A DNA stretch of 64,000 bases. Source: Cyclobacterium xiamenense. Its GTDB lineage: Bacteria; Bacteroidota; Bacteroidia; Cytophagales; Cyclobacteriaceae. The DNA lies in the NCBI RefSeq assembly GCF_009467825.1, contig NZ_WIOK01000014.1:1-64000 (forward strand), in the 5' to 3' direction. The notes beneath the pieces are model-generated. The model was not told the origin of the DNA. It worked only from the letters and a program-made list of their open reading frames with translations, and made no database searches. Positions 15,214 to 26,818 of this stretch are shown piece by piece (position 1 is the first letter of the stretch; every line of letters starts with the position of its first letter). The position numbers and the translations under genes were made by a program.

Positions 15214-16185
15214 ATGAAATTTGTTTGTGCTGTACTCTTTCTGCTATTTCTGGCGTTTCCAGTCTCCCTGCAGGCTCAATCCACAGACCGTCAGCTGGTA
15301 CCGGATTTTACGCTGCTCTTCCTGAATCTGGACACGTTGCCAACCCGGACCTATTTCCTCGATTACCAGCCTTCCTTCGATCCAGGTGGCGGACACTTGC
15401 AGGGCATGCAGCGTTTTGGGGAATCAGCGTTGTACCTGAGCGGTAGCACCGAAACCCACAGCTACATGGCCCTGGGGGATACCCAACGCAAGCGAATCGT
15501 GTCCGTAGACAGCCTGATGCCTGCCCCCTTTCGCCATGCAGGGGGCTTTCAGATTTACGGTCGGTACCTGGCCGTTGGCATCGAGGACAATCAAAAACGT
15601 ACGACTTCCCGGGTACAGATTTACGACCTGCATGCGGAAAATCCCTGGTCCCAGCCACACTACAGCCTGCTCCGGGAGGGGGCCTACGAACGGGTCACGG
15701 CGGGAGCCGTCGGGCTTACCGCCTACCGGCAGAAACTATGGCTACTGGTGGCCAACTGGGACAGCCGAAACCTGGACATCTACACCTGCCCGAAAGCCGA
15801 ATTTGAGCAGGGTACCGGATCCTTTGATCTGCAAATCAGTCTGGACGCAAGCAAGCTACCCCGATCCGATTGGTCGGACCCGGATTGGAATTCCTACCAA
15901 AACATCAATTTGTTTACCGATCAGCAGGAGCGCCTGTACCTGGTGGGTACGGGTAGAGACGGGGAGGGAAACCAGGTTGGGGACTTGTTTGAGCTCCAGA
16001 CAGAAAAATCGCCCCCCTCGCTTCGAAAGCTGGCCAGCAAGGTCTTTCACCCGGGGGAGCCGGTGGATTTTAAAGCCGCTGCCGGTTTGGTGATCGGTTC
16101 CGGGGGAAGCCTGGAATTGCTCGGCGCCCCCTATCAGCTGGAAGGCCGCACCCGCATTGATGTGTTTTCCTCCCACGATAAGTAA
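15214..16185 (+). CDS. Secreted protein of unknown function, probable beta-propeller
   Basis: 323 residues from ATG 15214 (the open frame begins earlier at 15151, but this Met leads directly into the signal peptide KFVCAVLFLLFLAFPVSLQA). The mature part consists of repeated strand-rich units such as GESALYLSGST, GGFQIYGRYLAVGIED, QKLWLLVANWDSR and QERLYLVGTGRDGEG, which suggest a propeller. No catalytic motif is visible. It is a single transcription unit with its own promoter and terminator. Confidence 0.7.
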   Translation: MKFVCAVLFLLFLAFPVSLQAQSTDRQLVPDFTLLFLNLDTLPTRTYFLDYQPSFDPGGGHLQGMQRFGESALYLSGSTETHSYMALGDTQRKRIVSVDSLMPAPFRHAGGFQIYGRYLAVGIEDNQKRTTSRVQIYDLHAENPWSQPHYSLLREGAYERVTAGAVGLTAYRQKLWLLVANWDSRNLDIYTCPKAEFEQGTGSFDLQISLDASKLPRSDWSDPDWNSYQNINLFTDQQERLYLVGTGRDGEGNQVGDLFELQTEKSPPSLRKLASKVFHPGEPVDFKAAAGLVIGSGGSLELLGAPYQLEGRTRIDVFSSHDK

Positions 16186-16206
16186 TACCGGTACAAAGGT
16201 GCTGGA

Positions 16207-16241
16207 GGATGGGGTTTTGGCCCGCCCATCCCTTATTTTTT
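16207..16241 (+). terminator. Rho-independent terminator
   Basis: GGATGGG (16207-16213) and CCCATCC (16225-16231) with an 11-nt loop, followed by a T-rich stretch CTTATTTTTT. It lies between the convergent ends of the secreted protein gene and the esterase gene. Confidence 0.6.
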
Positions 16242-16247
16242 GTCCGT

Positions 16248-17093
16248 TCAGTCGATCTCCAGCACAAAGTCCCGCACCCAGCGAAATGCCCTTCCGGGGG
16301 TGTACAGAAACTGGGCCATCATGGGCACGTGGCGCTTGTTGTCTTGCCGTTTAAAATTGGGTTCGGGCTCAAATTCCCGGTAGGCAGCCAAAAATCGGGC
16401 CGTTCCTTCCAGAATACTGTCGTAGGTTTTCCCTCCCATCAGGATGAGCAGCGGTGGCATGTCGTCGCGAAGGAAGTAGATCGGCGAGGTGGCTTTCCAT
16501 ACCTCCGGATCATCGGTGAATGTCTTCAGGTGCGAGGTCCCCGGTGCATAGTCCTGTTCCTTGAGGTACTGGTACATATCAAGGCCCGCCGCGTCGATCA
16601 ATGCGGCGCCAGCCACGGGGTTGTCTACGCCAAGGCTGTCAAAATACCGGTTAGTAAGCGTCACCAGGGCGGCGAGGTGACCGCCTGCGGAATGTCCCGA
16701 CACCACGATGCGTTCGGGATCTCCGCCATAATCTGCACTATTCGTGGCCACCCAATCCAATGCCTTGGCCGTGGCCAGACCCATGGCATGCACCTGATAG
16801 GCCGGACTCAGCGGATAATCGATGATCACGGTCAAAATCCCCCGACGGGCCATTCGTCTACCGAAAAAACCGTAGCGCTCCTTATTGCCCGATCGCCAAC
16901 TTCCCCCGTGAACAAATACCAGCACCGGTACAGGTTCCGCGGCTCTTTTCGGAACAAAAAGCGAAAGGCGTTTTTCGGGCATTTCCTCCAGGAAGCCCTC
17001 TTCCATGTAGGGGATGTTTTCCGTCACGGTGATCCCCCTGAACGAACAGGAGGCCAGCACCGCTAGTAGCAGCATGCAAAGATAGTTTGCCAT
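16248..17093 (-). CDS. Alpha/beta-hydrolase esterase, lipoprotein
   Basis: 281 residues. A lipoprotein signal is seen (LLLAVLASC, Cys16). The enzyme has the HGGSW oxyanion motif of the hormone-sensitive-lipase/carboxylesterase group, nucleophile Ser in GHSAGGH, and probable acid and His residues in the C-terminal part (LGG-type strand LLILMGG; KRHVPMM). It should cleave a short ester or acetyl group outside the inner membrane; the substrate is unknown. It is a monocistronic gene divergent from the aminotransferase. Confidence 0.88.
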   Translation of the reverse strand: MANYLCMLLLAVLASCSFRGITVTENIPYMEEGFLEEMPEKRLSLFVPKRAAEPVPVLVFVHGGSWRSGNKERYGFFGRRMARRGILTVIIDYPLSPAYQVHAMGLATAKALDWVATNSADYGGDPERIVVSGHSAGGHLAALVTLTNRYFDSLGVDNPVAGAALIDAAGLDMYQYLKEQDYAPGTSHLKTFTDDPEVWKATSPIYFLRDDMPPLLILMGGKTYDSILEGTARFLAAYREFEPEPNFKRQDNKRHVPMMAQFLYTPGRAFRWVRDFVLEID

Positions 17094-17246
17094 AAAATCG
17101 TTTTAATACATACCTTTGGCGAGTAAAAAGAGGCCAATTATCCGGCAATAAAAGAAAAATCACCACATAAAGGAAATAAACCGGTAACTCGTGGGCTCCC
17201 CCTGCGGCCCCGATCCTTCTCGCAACCAAAAGGAATCTTGTTTTCC

Positions 17247-18365
17247 ATGAAACCCGATACGTACATACCCTTCCTCGACCTGAAGGCCGTCAACCAGCGA
17301 TTTGAGCCTCAATTGAGCCAATCCGCCTTGCAGGTGGTTCGAGCCGGGCAGTATCTGGTAGGGGAACACACGGAAAAGTTTGAACAGGAATTCGGTGCCT
17401 ATATCGGTACCCGCCATGTCCTTGCCGTAAGTAACGGGACCAACGCCCTGGAACTCATCCTGCGCGGCTACCGGGAACAGGGGCTGCTACAGCCAAGCGA
17501 CGAAATACTGGTTCCGGCCAATACCTTTATCGCCACCTTCCTGGCGATCGTCAATCAGGGAATGGTTCCGGTACCCGTAGACCCCGACCTTCAGACCTTC
17601 CTCCCGGACCTGCCTGCCCTGAAACGTTCGTTGGGTACAAAAACCAAAGCCCTGGTGTTGGTCCACTTGTACGGAAGAACTGCCTATTCGGAAGCCATTG
17701 CCGAGTGGGCAAACTCCCAGGGCCTGCTGCTGATCGAAGACAATGCGCAGGCGGTGGGAAACCAATGGAATGCCAAAAAAACCGGCAGCCTGGGCCATGC
17801 AGCCGCCCATAGCTTTTACCCTACCAAAAACCTGGGCGCCATGGGCGATGCGGGAGCCGTGACCACGGACGATCCGGAATTGGCAGCGTGCGTACGGGCC
17901 CTGGCGCATTACGGAAGTACGGAAAAATACCGGTATGCCTATACGGGATTCAATTTTCGAATGGACGAGATTCAGGCGGCGGCTTTGCGGGTGAAGTTGC
18001 CCCACCTGGACCGGGACAACCAACACCGGGCCTTGCTGGCCGCCCGTTACCTGGAGCGCCTCAGCCATCCGGATTTGCTCCTTCCGGAGCCGGAAAGCAG
18101 GCCCTTTTACCATACCTGGCACTTGTTTACCGTTTTGACGGAACAAAGGGATTCCCTGCGCTCCTATTTGGCCAAACAGGGCATCGAAACGGCCATTCAT
18201 TATCCGGTACCCCCGCATCGGCAGCCTGCCTTTGCCTCCCTTTTGCAGGGGTACCGGCTGCCCGTTACCGAGAAAATTCACCGACAAACCCTCAGCCTGC
18301 CCCTTCATCCCGCCCTGAGCGAGGAACAGCAGGACTACATCATAACCTGCATCAATCGCTGGTAA
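17247..18365 (+). CDS. DegT/DnrJ/EryC1/StrS-family PLP aminotransferase
   Basis: 372 residues from ATG 17247 (an upstream TTG at 17238 is less likely). This fold-type I PLP enzyme class makes amino sugars on nucleotide carriers. The PLP-binding Lys lies in SFYPTKNLGAMGDAG; LLIEDNAQAVG carries the Asp that holds the pyridine nitrogen, and SNGTNALELIL binds the phosphate. YTGFNFRMDEIQAA is the typical substrate region. No sugar-nucleotide dehydratase lies close by, so the product cannot be named. Its stop is 3 nt from the convergent photolyase stop. Confidence 0.93.
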   Translation: MKPDTYIPFLDLKAVNQRFEPQLSQSALQVVRAGQYLVGEHTEKFEQEFGAYIGTRHVLAVSNGTNALELILRGYREQGLLQPSDEILVPANTFIATFLAIVNQGMVPVPVDPDLQTFLPDLPALKRSLGTKTKALVLVHLYGRTAYSEAIAEWANSQGLLLIEDNAQAVGNQWNAKKTGSLGHAAAHSFYPTKNLGAMGDAGAVTTDDPELAACVRALAHYGSTEKYRYAYTGFNFRMDEIQAAALRVKLPHLDRDNQHRALLAARYLERLSHPDLLLPEPESRPFYHTWHLFTVLTEQRDSLRSYLAKQGIETAIHYPVPPHRQPAFASLLQGYRLPVTEKIHRQTLSLPLHPALSEEQQDYIITCINRW

Positions 18366-18368
18366 TCC

Positions 18369-19832
18369 TTAGCGCCAGCGTTTGGCAAGGGTGTGTTTGG
18401 CGAGGATTCGTTTGGCGTCGGCCTTTACCTGGGGCAGGGATTGCGCCTTCCAAATGGCGTCCCGCGCTTTTTTGGAGGCCAATTCCGGGTCCACTACCGG
18501 CAAGGGATACGTTTCCCCCGGCTTGAAACGATAAAACTGTTGCTCAATGGGCGACATTTTCCAGGGTTCGTGGAAATGCGGAAACGGAATATCCGCCAAT
18601 TCCGGCACCCATTTTTTGATAAACAGGCCCTCGGGGTCCTGCTCGCGGGACTGCTTTATCGGATTATATATCCGCACCTGATTGATGCCCGTCACCCCCG
18701 CCTGCATCTGAAGCTGGGGATAATGGATGCCGGGTTCAAAATCCAAAAACAAGCGAGCCAGGTGGGCGGCCCCCTCTCGCCAATCCAGGTTGAGCTGATG
18801 CGTAAGGAAGGAAACCAGCATGGCCCGCATCCGAAAATTCAGGTAGCCCGTTGCGGTCAGGCAGCGCATGCAGGCATCCACCAGCGGCAAGCCGGTCGTT
18901 CCCTGCTTCCAGGCCTCCAACAGGACCGGGTTTTTATCGTAGCCGTAGTCGCTAAAGCCGGTATTGATCGGGGCCAGCTCCATTCGGGGCTCCATTTCAA
19001 ACTTTTGGATGAAATGGCAATGCCACCGCAACCGGGATTGAAAATTCCGGATTTGACCGGCGTGAACCCCACTTTTTCGTAGGGTTTCGGTGGCCTGAAA
19101 CACCTGCCGTACCGAAAGATTACCCCAGGCAAGGTAGGGAGAAAGCCGGGAACAACTCCTTCGGCTCGCTTCCGGCTTGCTAATGTGTCGGCTGTAATCG
19201 CGCACCCTACCTTCCAGAAAGCTGCGTAGGTATCGCTGGGCTTTTTTTTCACCACCCTGCTGCATGCCCGCAGGGTTGGGTGCCGGGGGCTGCTGCCAAA
19301 AGAGATCCCTTAAAAAATCAAGGCGGTCGGGATTCAAAAACGTAGCGCGTTTCCAGTCCGGATCCTCCAGGGGCTGGTGCATAAAGGCATCCCACTGCTC
19401 GGACCAGCCGCTTCGGTTTTTTCTTCCCCGTTGCACGCCCTGCTGCGGCCATTCGCACCAGCTAATCCCCTGCTCCCGGCAATAAACGGTCACTGCCTTG
19501 TCCCGTTCATAGGTGAGCCGGATGCCGGTTTCCTGATGGGAATACAGGTAGCGGATGCGAACGTGCCGCTGAATCGTCTGCAAGGCTGCAAGGACCTCCG
19601 AATACAGGGTCAGGACCTTTGTTCCCACCGGCGCAAGAGATTGATTCAGGTCGCATAACCCTTCCCAAACGAAACGCCAGTGCCGGTTATCGCTTTGGTC
19701 GGCCTGCAGCAGGGAGGGTTCTGCCACGTATACCAGCAGGATCGGAAGCCCGCGCTCGATGGCCCCTTTCAGCGGGGCATGGTCGCGCAGGCGCAGGTCT
19801 CTTTTCAGCCAAACCAGGGTAATTTCTTCCAT
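18369..19832 (-). CDS. Cryptochrome/DNA photolyase family protein
   Basis: 487 residues. The N-terminal Rossmann-like antenna domain starts with LVWLKRDLRLRDHAPL and the C-terminal helical FAD domain includes SPYLAWGNLSVRQVF, GTTGLPLVDACMRCL and TGYLNFRMRAMLVSFL. In place of the standard photolyase segment around GNWQWxAG this protein has GIHYPQLQMQAGVTGIN, followed by the usual RIYNP and FIKKWVPEL. It is therefore a divergent branch that may repair UV lesions or sense light. The neighbouring DUF2805 gene commonly travels with such enzymes. Confidence 0.88.
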   Translation of the reverse strand: MEEITLVWLKRDLRLRDHAPLKGAIERGLPILLVYVAEPSLLQADQSDNRHWRFVWEGLCDLNQSLAPVGTKVLTLYSEVLAALQTIQRHVRIRYLYSHQETGIRLTYERDKAVTVYCREQGISWCEWPQQGVQRGRKNRSGWSEQWDAFMHQPLEDPDWKRATFLNPDRLDFLRDLFWQQPPAPNPAGMQQGGEKKAQRYLRSFLEGRVRDYSRHISKPEASRRSCSRLSPYLAWGNLSVRQVFQATETLRKSGVHAGQIRNFQSRLRWHCHFIQKFEMEPRMELAPINTGFSDYGYDKNPVLLEAWKQGTTGLPLVDACMRCLTATGYLNFRMRAMLVSFLTHQLNLDWREGAAHLARLFLDFEPGIHYPQLQMQAGVTGINQVRIYNPIKQSREQDPEGLFIKKWVPELADIPFPHFHEPWKMSPIEQQFYRFKPGETYPLPVVDPELASKKARDAIWKAQSLPQVKADAKRILAKHTLAKRWR

Positions 19833-19871
19833 AACCGGAAAACCATTGGTACAAATAAAAGTTTACCAGGC

Positions 19872-20138
19872 ATGCAACAAACTAGCGAAGACCGGGACCG
19901 CATTGTGGAAATGGCTTGGGAGGACCGTACCCCCTTTGATGCCATCTTCCGACAATTTGGGCTCCCAGAAAAAGAAGTCATCCAACTGATGCGCCGCGAA
20001 TTGAAAGCAAGTGCCTTTCGAAGGTGGAGAAAACGGGTACAAAACCGGGCCACCAAACACGAGAAATTGCTCCCAAAAAAGGAGCACCGGTTTAAATGTT
20101 CCCGACAAAAGCCCATCAGTCACAACCAAATCACCTGA
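19872..20138 (+). CDS. DUF2805 / TIGR03643 family protein
   Basis: 88 residues from ATG 19872. The family core is present: RIVEMAWEDRTPFDAIFRQFG, then LPEKEVIQLMRRELKASAFRRWRKRV, a helical arrangement like a small helix-turn-helix. The C-terminus is very basic. The family often lies next to photolyase-like genes, as here (divergent, 39 nt apart). A nucleic-acid-binding role is likely but unproven. Confidence 0.85.
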   Translation: MQQTSEDRDRIVEMAWEDRTPFDAIFRQFGLPEKEVIQLMRRELKASAFRRWRKRVQNRATKHEKLLPKKEHRFKCSRQKPISHNQIT

Positions 20139-20142
20139 TTTG

Positions 20143-20168
20143 AACCCGGCCGATTGCTTCCGGGTTTA
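20143..20168. terminator. Terminator between DUF2805 and pgi, usable on both strands
   Basis: AACCCGG (20143-20149) and CCGGGTT (20160-20166) with a 10-nt loop, followed by TTA on the plus strand. It sits between two convergent gene ends. Confidence 0.55.
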
Positions 20169-22312
<2,144 letters not shown>

Positions 22313-24454
22313 TTGGATAGTGGTACCAAAAATCAATTACACGAAATCTTGAAAGTGATTTTGCATCTTAAAATACTTTTTTTATCCGTGACCTTTGCTG
22401 CTGTTACCTGGTCTCAGCATACGTTTGGCCAGCGGGAAGCGATTGATTCCATGAAATTGGAATTGCATGCGATTGAACGTAGCGAAAACTTTTCGCCAGA
22501 CAAGCCTTACATCGATTTGATTAACCACCTGGGCGAACTGTACTACAACCTGGACCCGGATAGTACCTTTTTGTTGGGAATGAAGAGCCTGGACGCTAGC
22601 GAAAAGGTCGGCTATATCGAAGGGGTAGTGGATGCGTACCGAAACATCGGGGCCTACCACAACCTTCGCGGTGAGTACGAGCAGGCAATGGGCTTTTTTC
22701 GGGAGGGGCTGCATATTGCCGAAGAAAATCAATACTGGAAGGGGTTGGCCAATACCTACCATAGTATCGGGCTTAACTATTACGATCGGGGTATTTTGGA
22801 AGAGTCGGTCACTGCCTACCTCAAATCGCTGGAAATAAAGGAAAAGCACCTGTCCAAAATCGAGCAAAGCAGAACGCTAAGCAACCTGGGTCTGGTCTTT
22901 CTGGACATGGAAGATACCGACAGAGCGCTCAACTATCACCAAAGAGCCCTTGCGATTCGCAAGGAAGCAAACGATCAGCTGGGTATCGCTTCTTCCATGC
23001 TAAACATTGGCGACGTCTACAAACACACCGGTGCGTACGATCAGGCCCTGGAAAACTTCCAGTCTTCCCTGGCGATTGGGGCAGCGATCGACAACAAGCG
23101 ATTGGCATCCGCCAGTCATTTCAATATCGGAGAGATCAATCTGGCCCAACAAAACTTTGCGGAAGCCTTGTTCCATTTCGAATCGGGTCTGAGCCTGGAT
23201 CAGGAGATCAAGGACAAGGCGGGAACTGCCGAAGATTACCTGGGCATCGGTGAGGCGCAGATGAATTTGGGAAAACTGACTGCCGCCAAAAACGCTTTTC
23301 AGGAAAGCTTGGAAATGGCCATGGAAAGTAACCTCAAGTCCGTTATACAACGAGCCCACTTGTTGCTTAGCGAACTGAACGAAATGCAGCGAAATGCCAC
23401 TGCAGCCCTGTACCATTTCAAGTTACACAAGGCATACCAGGACAGCATATTCAATCAGGATTCGGAAAAGCAAATTCAGAAACTTGCTGCAGAATATGCC
23501 TTCGAAAAAAAAGAAGCCGAACTCCTGCAGCAACAACGGGAAAATGAGCTTAGGAACGAGGCCCGAATGGAGCAGCGCCTGCGGATGGGTGTTACCATCA
23601 TCCTGGCCATTCTATTGGTGGCCTTTTTTGTGGCCCTTCGATCGATACGCTACCAGGTGAAAGCCAGAGGCGTGGTGACCCGACAAAAAAACGAACTGGA
23701 AGCACTGAACAAAAAAATCCTCCAACAAAAAAATGAAATCGAAAAGGTGGCCAACCAGCTATTTGAAGTAAACCAAACCAAGGACAAACTCTTCAGCATC
23801 GTCGGCCACGACCTCAAAAGCCCAATCAATAGCCTCAAAGGCCTCATGCAATACGTAGTCGATGAAAAATTAAGCCAGGAAGAGTTTCTGCTGGTTTCAG
23901 CGCAGTTAAGAAACGAGGTAGAACAGGTGCATTTTACCCTGATCAACCTGCTTCATTGGGCGAAAAGCCAAATGAAAGGGATCGTGACCGACACGGAAAA
24001 AGTATCCATCAATAAAATCCTCAAAGAAAATATCAGCCTCTACAAACCGGTATCGGAAGCAAAGGACATCGCTATTATTGACCTGCTCTCGCCCCAAACC
24101 GATTGCCTGGCCGACCGGGAACAATGCAACCTGATTGTTCGAAACCTCTTGAACAACGCGCTGAAATTCACCAACCGTGGCGGACAGGTACAAATCAGCA
24201 GCAACAAAATCAATGACTCCTTTTGGGAAATAGCCATTCAAGACGACGGCATTGGCATGGACAATACTACCCTGTCCAGGTTATTCACGCCGGTTCTGAA
24301 GGAAAAACACCGATACGGTACCGCTGGGGAAAAAGGAACAGGACTCGGCCTGCAGCTAACCAAGGACTTTATCTGTAAAAACGGTGGAGAGATCCATGTG
24401 GAAAGCGAGCCGGGAAAAGGGAGTAAATTTACCTTTACCTTGCCGATCGCCTGA
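22313..24454 (+). CDS. TPR-repeat sensor histidine kinase
   Basis: 713 residues by the longest start, TTG 22313; TTG 22349 is equally possible and would begin directly at the signal peptide (KVILHLKILFLSV). No ATG precedes the signal sequence. A periplasmic part of about 330 residues contains at least six TPR units (YHSIGLNYYDRG, SNLGLVFLDME, LNIGDVYKHTG, FNIGEINLAQ). Then come a coiled coil, one membrane helix (VTIILAILLVAFFVAL), a second coiled coil, a HisKA domain with His in SIVGHDLKSPINSL, and a HATPase domain with NLLNNALKF, DDGIGMD and GTGLGLQL. No response regulator is adjacent, so it is an orphan kinase. Confidence 0.92.
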   Translation: MDSGTKNQLHEILKVILHLKILFLSVTFAAVTWSQHTFGQREAIDSMKLELHAIERSENFSPDKPYIDLINHLGELYYNLDPDSTFLLGMKSLDASEKVGYIEGVVDAYRNIGAYHNLRGEYEQAMGFFREGLHIAEENQYWKGLANTYHSIGLNYYDRGILEESVTAYLKSLEIKEKHLSKIEQSRTLSNLGLVFLDMEDTDRALNYHQRALAIRKEANDQLGIASSMLNIGDVYKHTGAYDQALENFQSSLAIGAAIDNKRLASASHFNIGEINLAQQNFAEALFHFESGLSLDQEIKDKAGTAEDYLGIGEAQMNLGKLTAAKNAFQESLEMAMESNLKSVIQRAHLLLSELNEMQRNATAALYHFKLHKAYQDSIFNQDSEKQIQKLAAEYAFEKKEAELLQQQRENELRNEARMEQRLRMGVTIILAILLVAFFVALRSIRYQVKARGVVTRQKNELEALNKKILQQKNEIEKVANQLFEVNQTKDKLFSIVGHDLKSPINSLKGLMQYVVDEKLSQEEFLLVSAQLRNEVEQVHFTLINLLHWAKSQMKGIVTDTEKVSINKILKENISLYKPVSEAKDIAIIDLLSPQTDCLADREQCNLIVRNLLNNALKFTNRGGQVQISSNKINDSFWEIAIQDDGIGMDNTTLSRLFTPVLKEKHRYGTAGEKGTGLGLQLTKDFICKNGGEIHVESEPGKGSKFTFTLPIA

Positions 24455-24591
24455 TCGAAGGGCCGCATCCGTGAATAGTCAGCGGGTAAATTGGTATTTC
24501 GGATTATTTTTTCTTTATTGGAGAATGTAGCACGTTAAAATTAGTGCAAAATAATTGATGCAAACGTGTATGCATTTTCCTCCTTGCTGGT

Positions 24592-24599
24592 ATCTTTAT
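24592..24599 (+). promoter_or_regulatory. Candidate -7 box for the gene at 24655
   Basis: TATCTTTA is close to TAnnTTTG and lies 56 nt upstream of the start; the -33 element is unclear. Confidence 0.3.
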
Positions 24600-24654
24600 G
24601 CAGGAATTTCCCCGGAAATGGGCCAGGTGAGTACCGCAACAAAAACTGAAAAAA

Positions 24655-25311
24655 ATGAATGATAGCTCGTTTAAAGCCTTTAAAATCAAGATAGCGATTG
24701 CGCTGTCATTGGTTTTGTTTCTGATTTTTGCAAAAAGTCTCGTGGACAAAAGCAACGTCGATGAATTGGAAGCCTCCTTTGTCTCGGTCTACGAAGACCG
24801 GCTGGTCGTTCAGGACTATATTTTCAACATCACCGAACTCCTTTTCCGCATGCGATTACTGGTAGCCGATACCGAATCCCTGGAGCAATACCTTTCGGTG
24901 AAGAAACAGGTAATGGATTACCACGATCAAATTCTGAACATCATCTCGTCCTTCGAAGAAACACACCTCACACCCAAAGAGTCGGAGTATCTGAAAGAAT
25001 TCAAATCGCTAATTACGGAAAAGCTTGAAATCGAAAGTTATTTTACCGACCTGGAAGAATCGGAGCAAAACTACCAAACCACCGTGGAAAAGTTTAACAC
25101 GGACTTTGAGCGGGTATTTTATGACCTGCGGGAGCTTTCAAAGATTCAGCTCAGAGAAGGAGAAAAACTCACCAACCTCAGTTACCGCATCAAAGCCCGA
25201 TCCGATATCTGGATGCAATTCGAATACGCCGTATTGTTTGTCCTGCTCATCATCATCAGCATGCTGATCTATTCTTCCCGAGCCATCCGCAAAAAAGAAG
25301 AAACGGCTTAA
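24655..25311 (+). CDS. Membrane protein with a four-helix-bundle (MCP-like) sensor domain
   Basis: 218 residues. An N-terminal membrane helix (IKIAIALSLVLFLIFAKSLV), an extracytoplasmic helical domain of about 140 residues with long amphipathic stretches (LEQYLSVKKQVMDYHDQI), and a C-terminal membrane helix (AVLFVLLIIISMLIYSS) that ends after about 15 cytoplasmic residues. This is the layout of the 4HB_MCP sensor module of chemoreceptors and kinases but with no signalling domain attached. It could be an accessory sensor for the orphan kinase 200 nt upstream; that is inferred from position only. Its stop abuts the stop of the convergent symporter gene. Confidence 0.6.
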   Translation: MNDSSFKAFKIKIAIALSLVLFLIFAKSLVDKSNVDELEASFVSVYEDRLVVQDYIFNITELLFRMRLLVADTESLEQYLSVKKQVMDYHDQILNIISSFEETHLTPKESEYLKEFKSLITEKLEIESYFTDLEESEQNYQTTVEKFNTDFERVFYDLRELSKIQLREGEKLTNLSYRIKARSDIWMQFEYAVLFVLLIIISMLIYSSRAIRKKEETA

Positions 25312-26799
25312 CTAACGCGCATTTTTCCGATTGGCCAGCGCAGATAGGAGAAATCCTACCAGAAAGATAACCAGGGTGCCGAAAACAATCGTCAGGTTTG
25401 CGTGAAAGGGGCTTCTAAAGGTGGCCCCTTCCTCCAGGACTACCGGAGATAAACTCATCCAACCGATAAGCGATACCCCCAAAACCACGCCAATGGCGGC
25501 ATATTTTTGGCGGATGTTTTTGCCAATAAATCCCAACAAAAACAATCCCAAAATTCCACCACTGAAGATGGCAGAAAGTGCCCACCAGGCATCCAGGGCA
25601 CTCGTTACCCCGTTGAAGGCAATGGCAATCACGATGCTGAGAAAGCCCATCACCAGGGAAGCGATTACCAATACCTTCATTTCTGCTTTTTCCTGTAAGT
25701 CCGGCGAGAGGTACTTTTTGAAGTGATCGGTTAGAATGATCGTTGCCGAACTGTTGATACTGGTAGAAATGGTACTCATCCCGGCCGCAAAGATGGAAGC
25801 AATCAATAAGCCAGTCATCCCTACCGGCAATCCATTGACGATAAAGTAAGGAAATACCTTATCGGCCTGTTCGCTACCCCTAAACTCCACCGGCAACAGA
25901 TCCGGCAGGGCCTGATAGTAGGCAAACAAGGCCGTGCCGATAAAGAAAAACAACAAGGATACCGGTACGTACAATAAACTACCCAAAAGGGTGGATTTTA
26001 CCGCCTCTTTGTCCGTTTTGGCGCTCAAATACCGCTGTACGTAGTTCTGGTCTACACCAAAATTTTGCAAATTGATAAACAGGCCATAGATCAGAATGAC
26101 CCAAAAGGTGGCTTCCGAAAAGCTAAACCCAAAACTCCCGAGGCTAAATTTATTGTGGGCGGAGGCAATGGCAAACACCTGTCCGGGACCTTCGGGCATG
26201 GAAAAAAAGATAATACCCAAACAGGCCACCGCTCCGCTGATCAATATGATCCCCTGAATGGCATCGGTCCAGATCACCGCTTCAAAACCACCCATGATGG
26301 CATAGATTAGCACGCTGATTCCGGTGATGACAATGATTACCGGAATACTCCATCCGAAAAGCACATTCATTGGTAGCGCGAGCAAATACATGATAGCCCC
26401 CATCCGTGCCAGCTGCGTCAACAGGTAGCAGATGGAGGCATACGTTCTGGCCCAGGCGCCGAAGCGAGTCTCCAGGTAATAGTAAGCCGAGGGACTTTTT
26501 ATACCCCGGTAAAGAGGTACAAAGAATTTCACCGCCAAAATGGCGGCAATGGGAATGGAAAGACTAAAGACAAACCCATTCCAATTGGAAAGGTAGGCGT
26601 TGCCCGGCAAGGCCAAAAAACTGATGCTACTGACAAACGTAGCAAAAATGGACATGCCGATTGCCCAGGACGGAAGCTTTCCTCCTCCCGTGATAAAGTC
26701 CTCCGAAGAGCGTTTTTTGAAATAAAACGAAGCTCCAAACAAGACAATCGCCAGCATGTAGGATAAAAAAACAACTAGATCAATAATGGGTAGATTCAT
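25312..26799 (-). CDS. Sodium:solute symporter (SSS family, sugar-acid or sialic-acid type)
   Basis: 495 residues with about 13 membrane segments of the LeuT-like SSS fold. Family segments include SEDFITGGGKLPSWAIGMSIFATFVSSISFLA split across the first helices (Ser residues here line the Na+ site), TDAIQGIILISGA, and ASIFAAGMSTISTSINSSATI with the second Na+ site. Proteins of this branch carry sialic acid and related sugars. It is last in the minus-strand catabolic group, 19 nt after the aldolase, so it is probably the uptake system for the product of the sialidase-like enzymes. Confidence 0.9.
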   Translation of the reverse strand: MNLPIIDLVVFLSYMLAIVLFGASFYFKKRSSEDFITGGGKLPSWAIGMSIFATFVSSISFLALPGNAYLSNWNGFVFSLSIPIAAILAVKFFVPLYRGIKSPSAYYYLETRFGAWARTYASICYLLTQLARMGAIMYLLALPMNVLFGWSIPVIIVITGISVLIYAIMGGFEAVIWTDAIQGIILISGAVACLGIIFFSMPEGPGQVFAIASAHNKFSLGSFGFSFSEATFWVILIYGLFINLQNFGVDQNYVQRYLSAKTDKEAVKSTLLGSLLYVPVSLLFFFIGTALFAYYQALPDLLPVEFRGSEQADKVFPYFIVNGLPVGMTGLLIASIFAAGMSTISTSINSSATIILTDHFKKYLSPDLQEKAEMKVLVIASLVMGFLSIVIAIAFNGVTSALDAWWALSAIFSGGILGLFLLGFIGKNIRQKYAAIGVVLGVSLIGWMSLSPVVLEEGATFRSPFHANLTIVFGTLVIFLVGFLLSALANRKNAR

Positions 26800-26818
26800 A
26801 CCTTACCTGAATTTGAAC

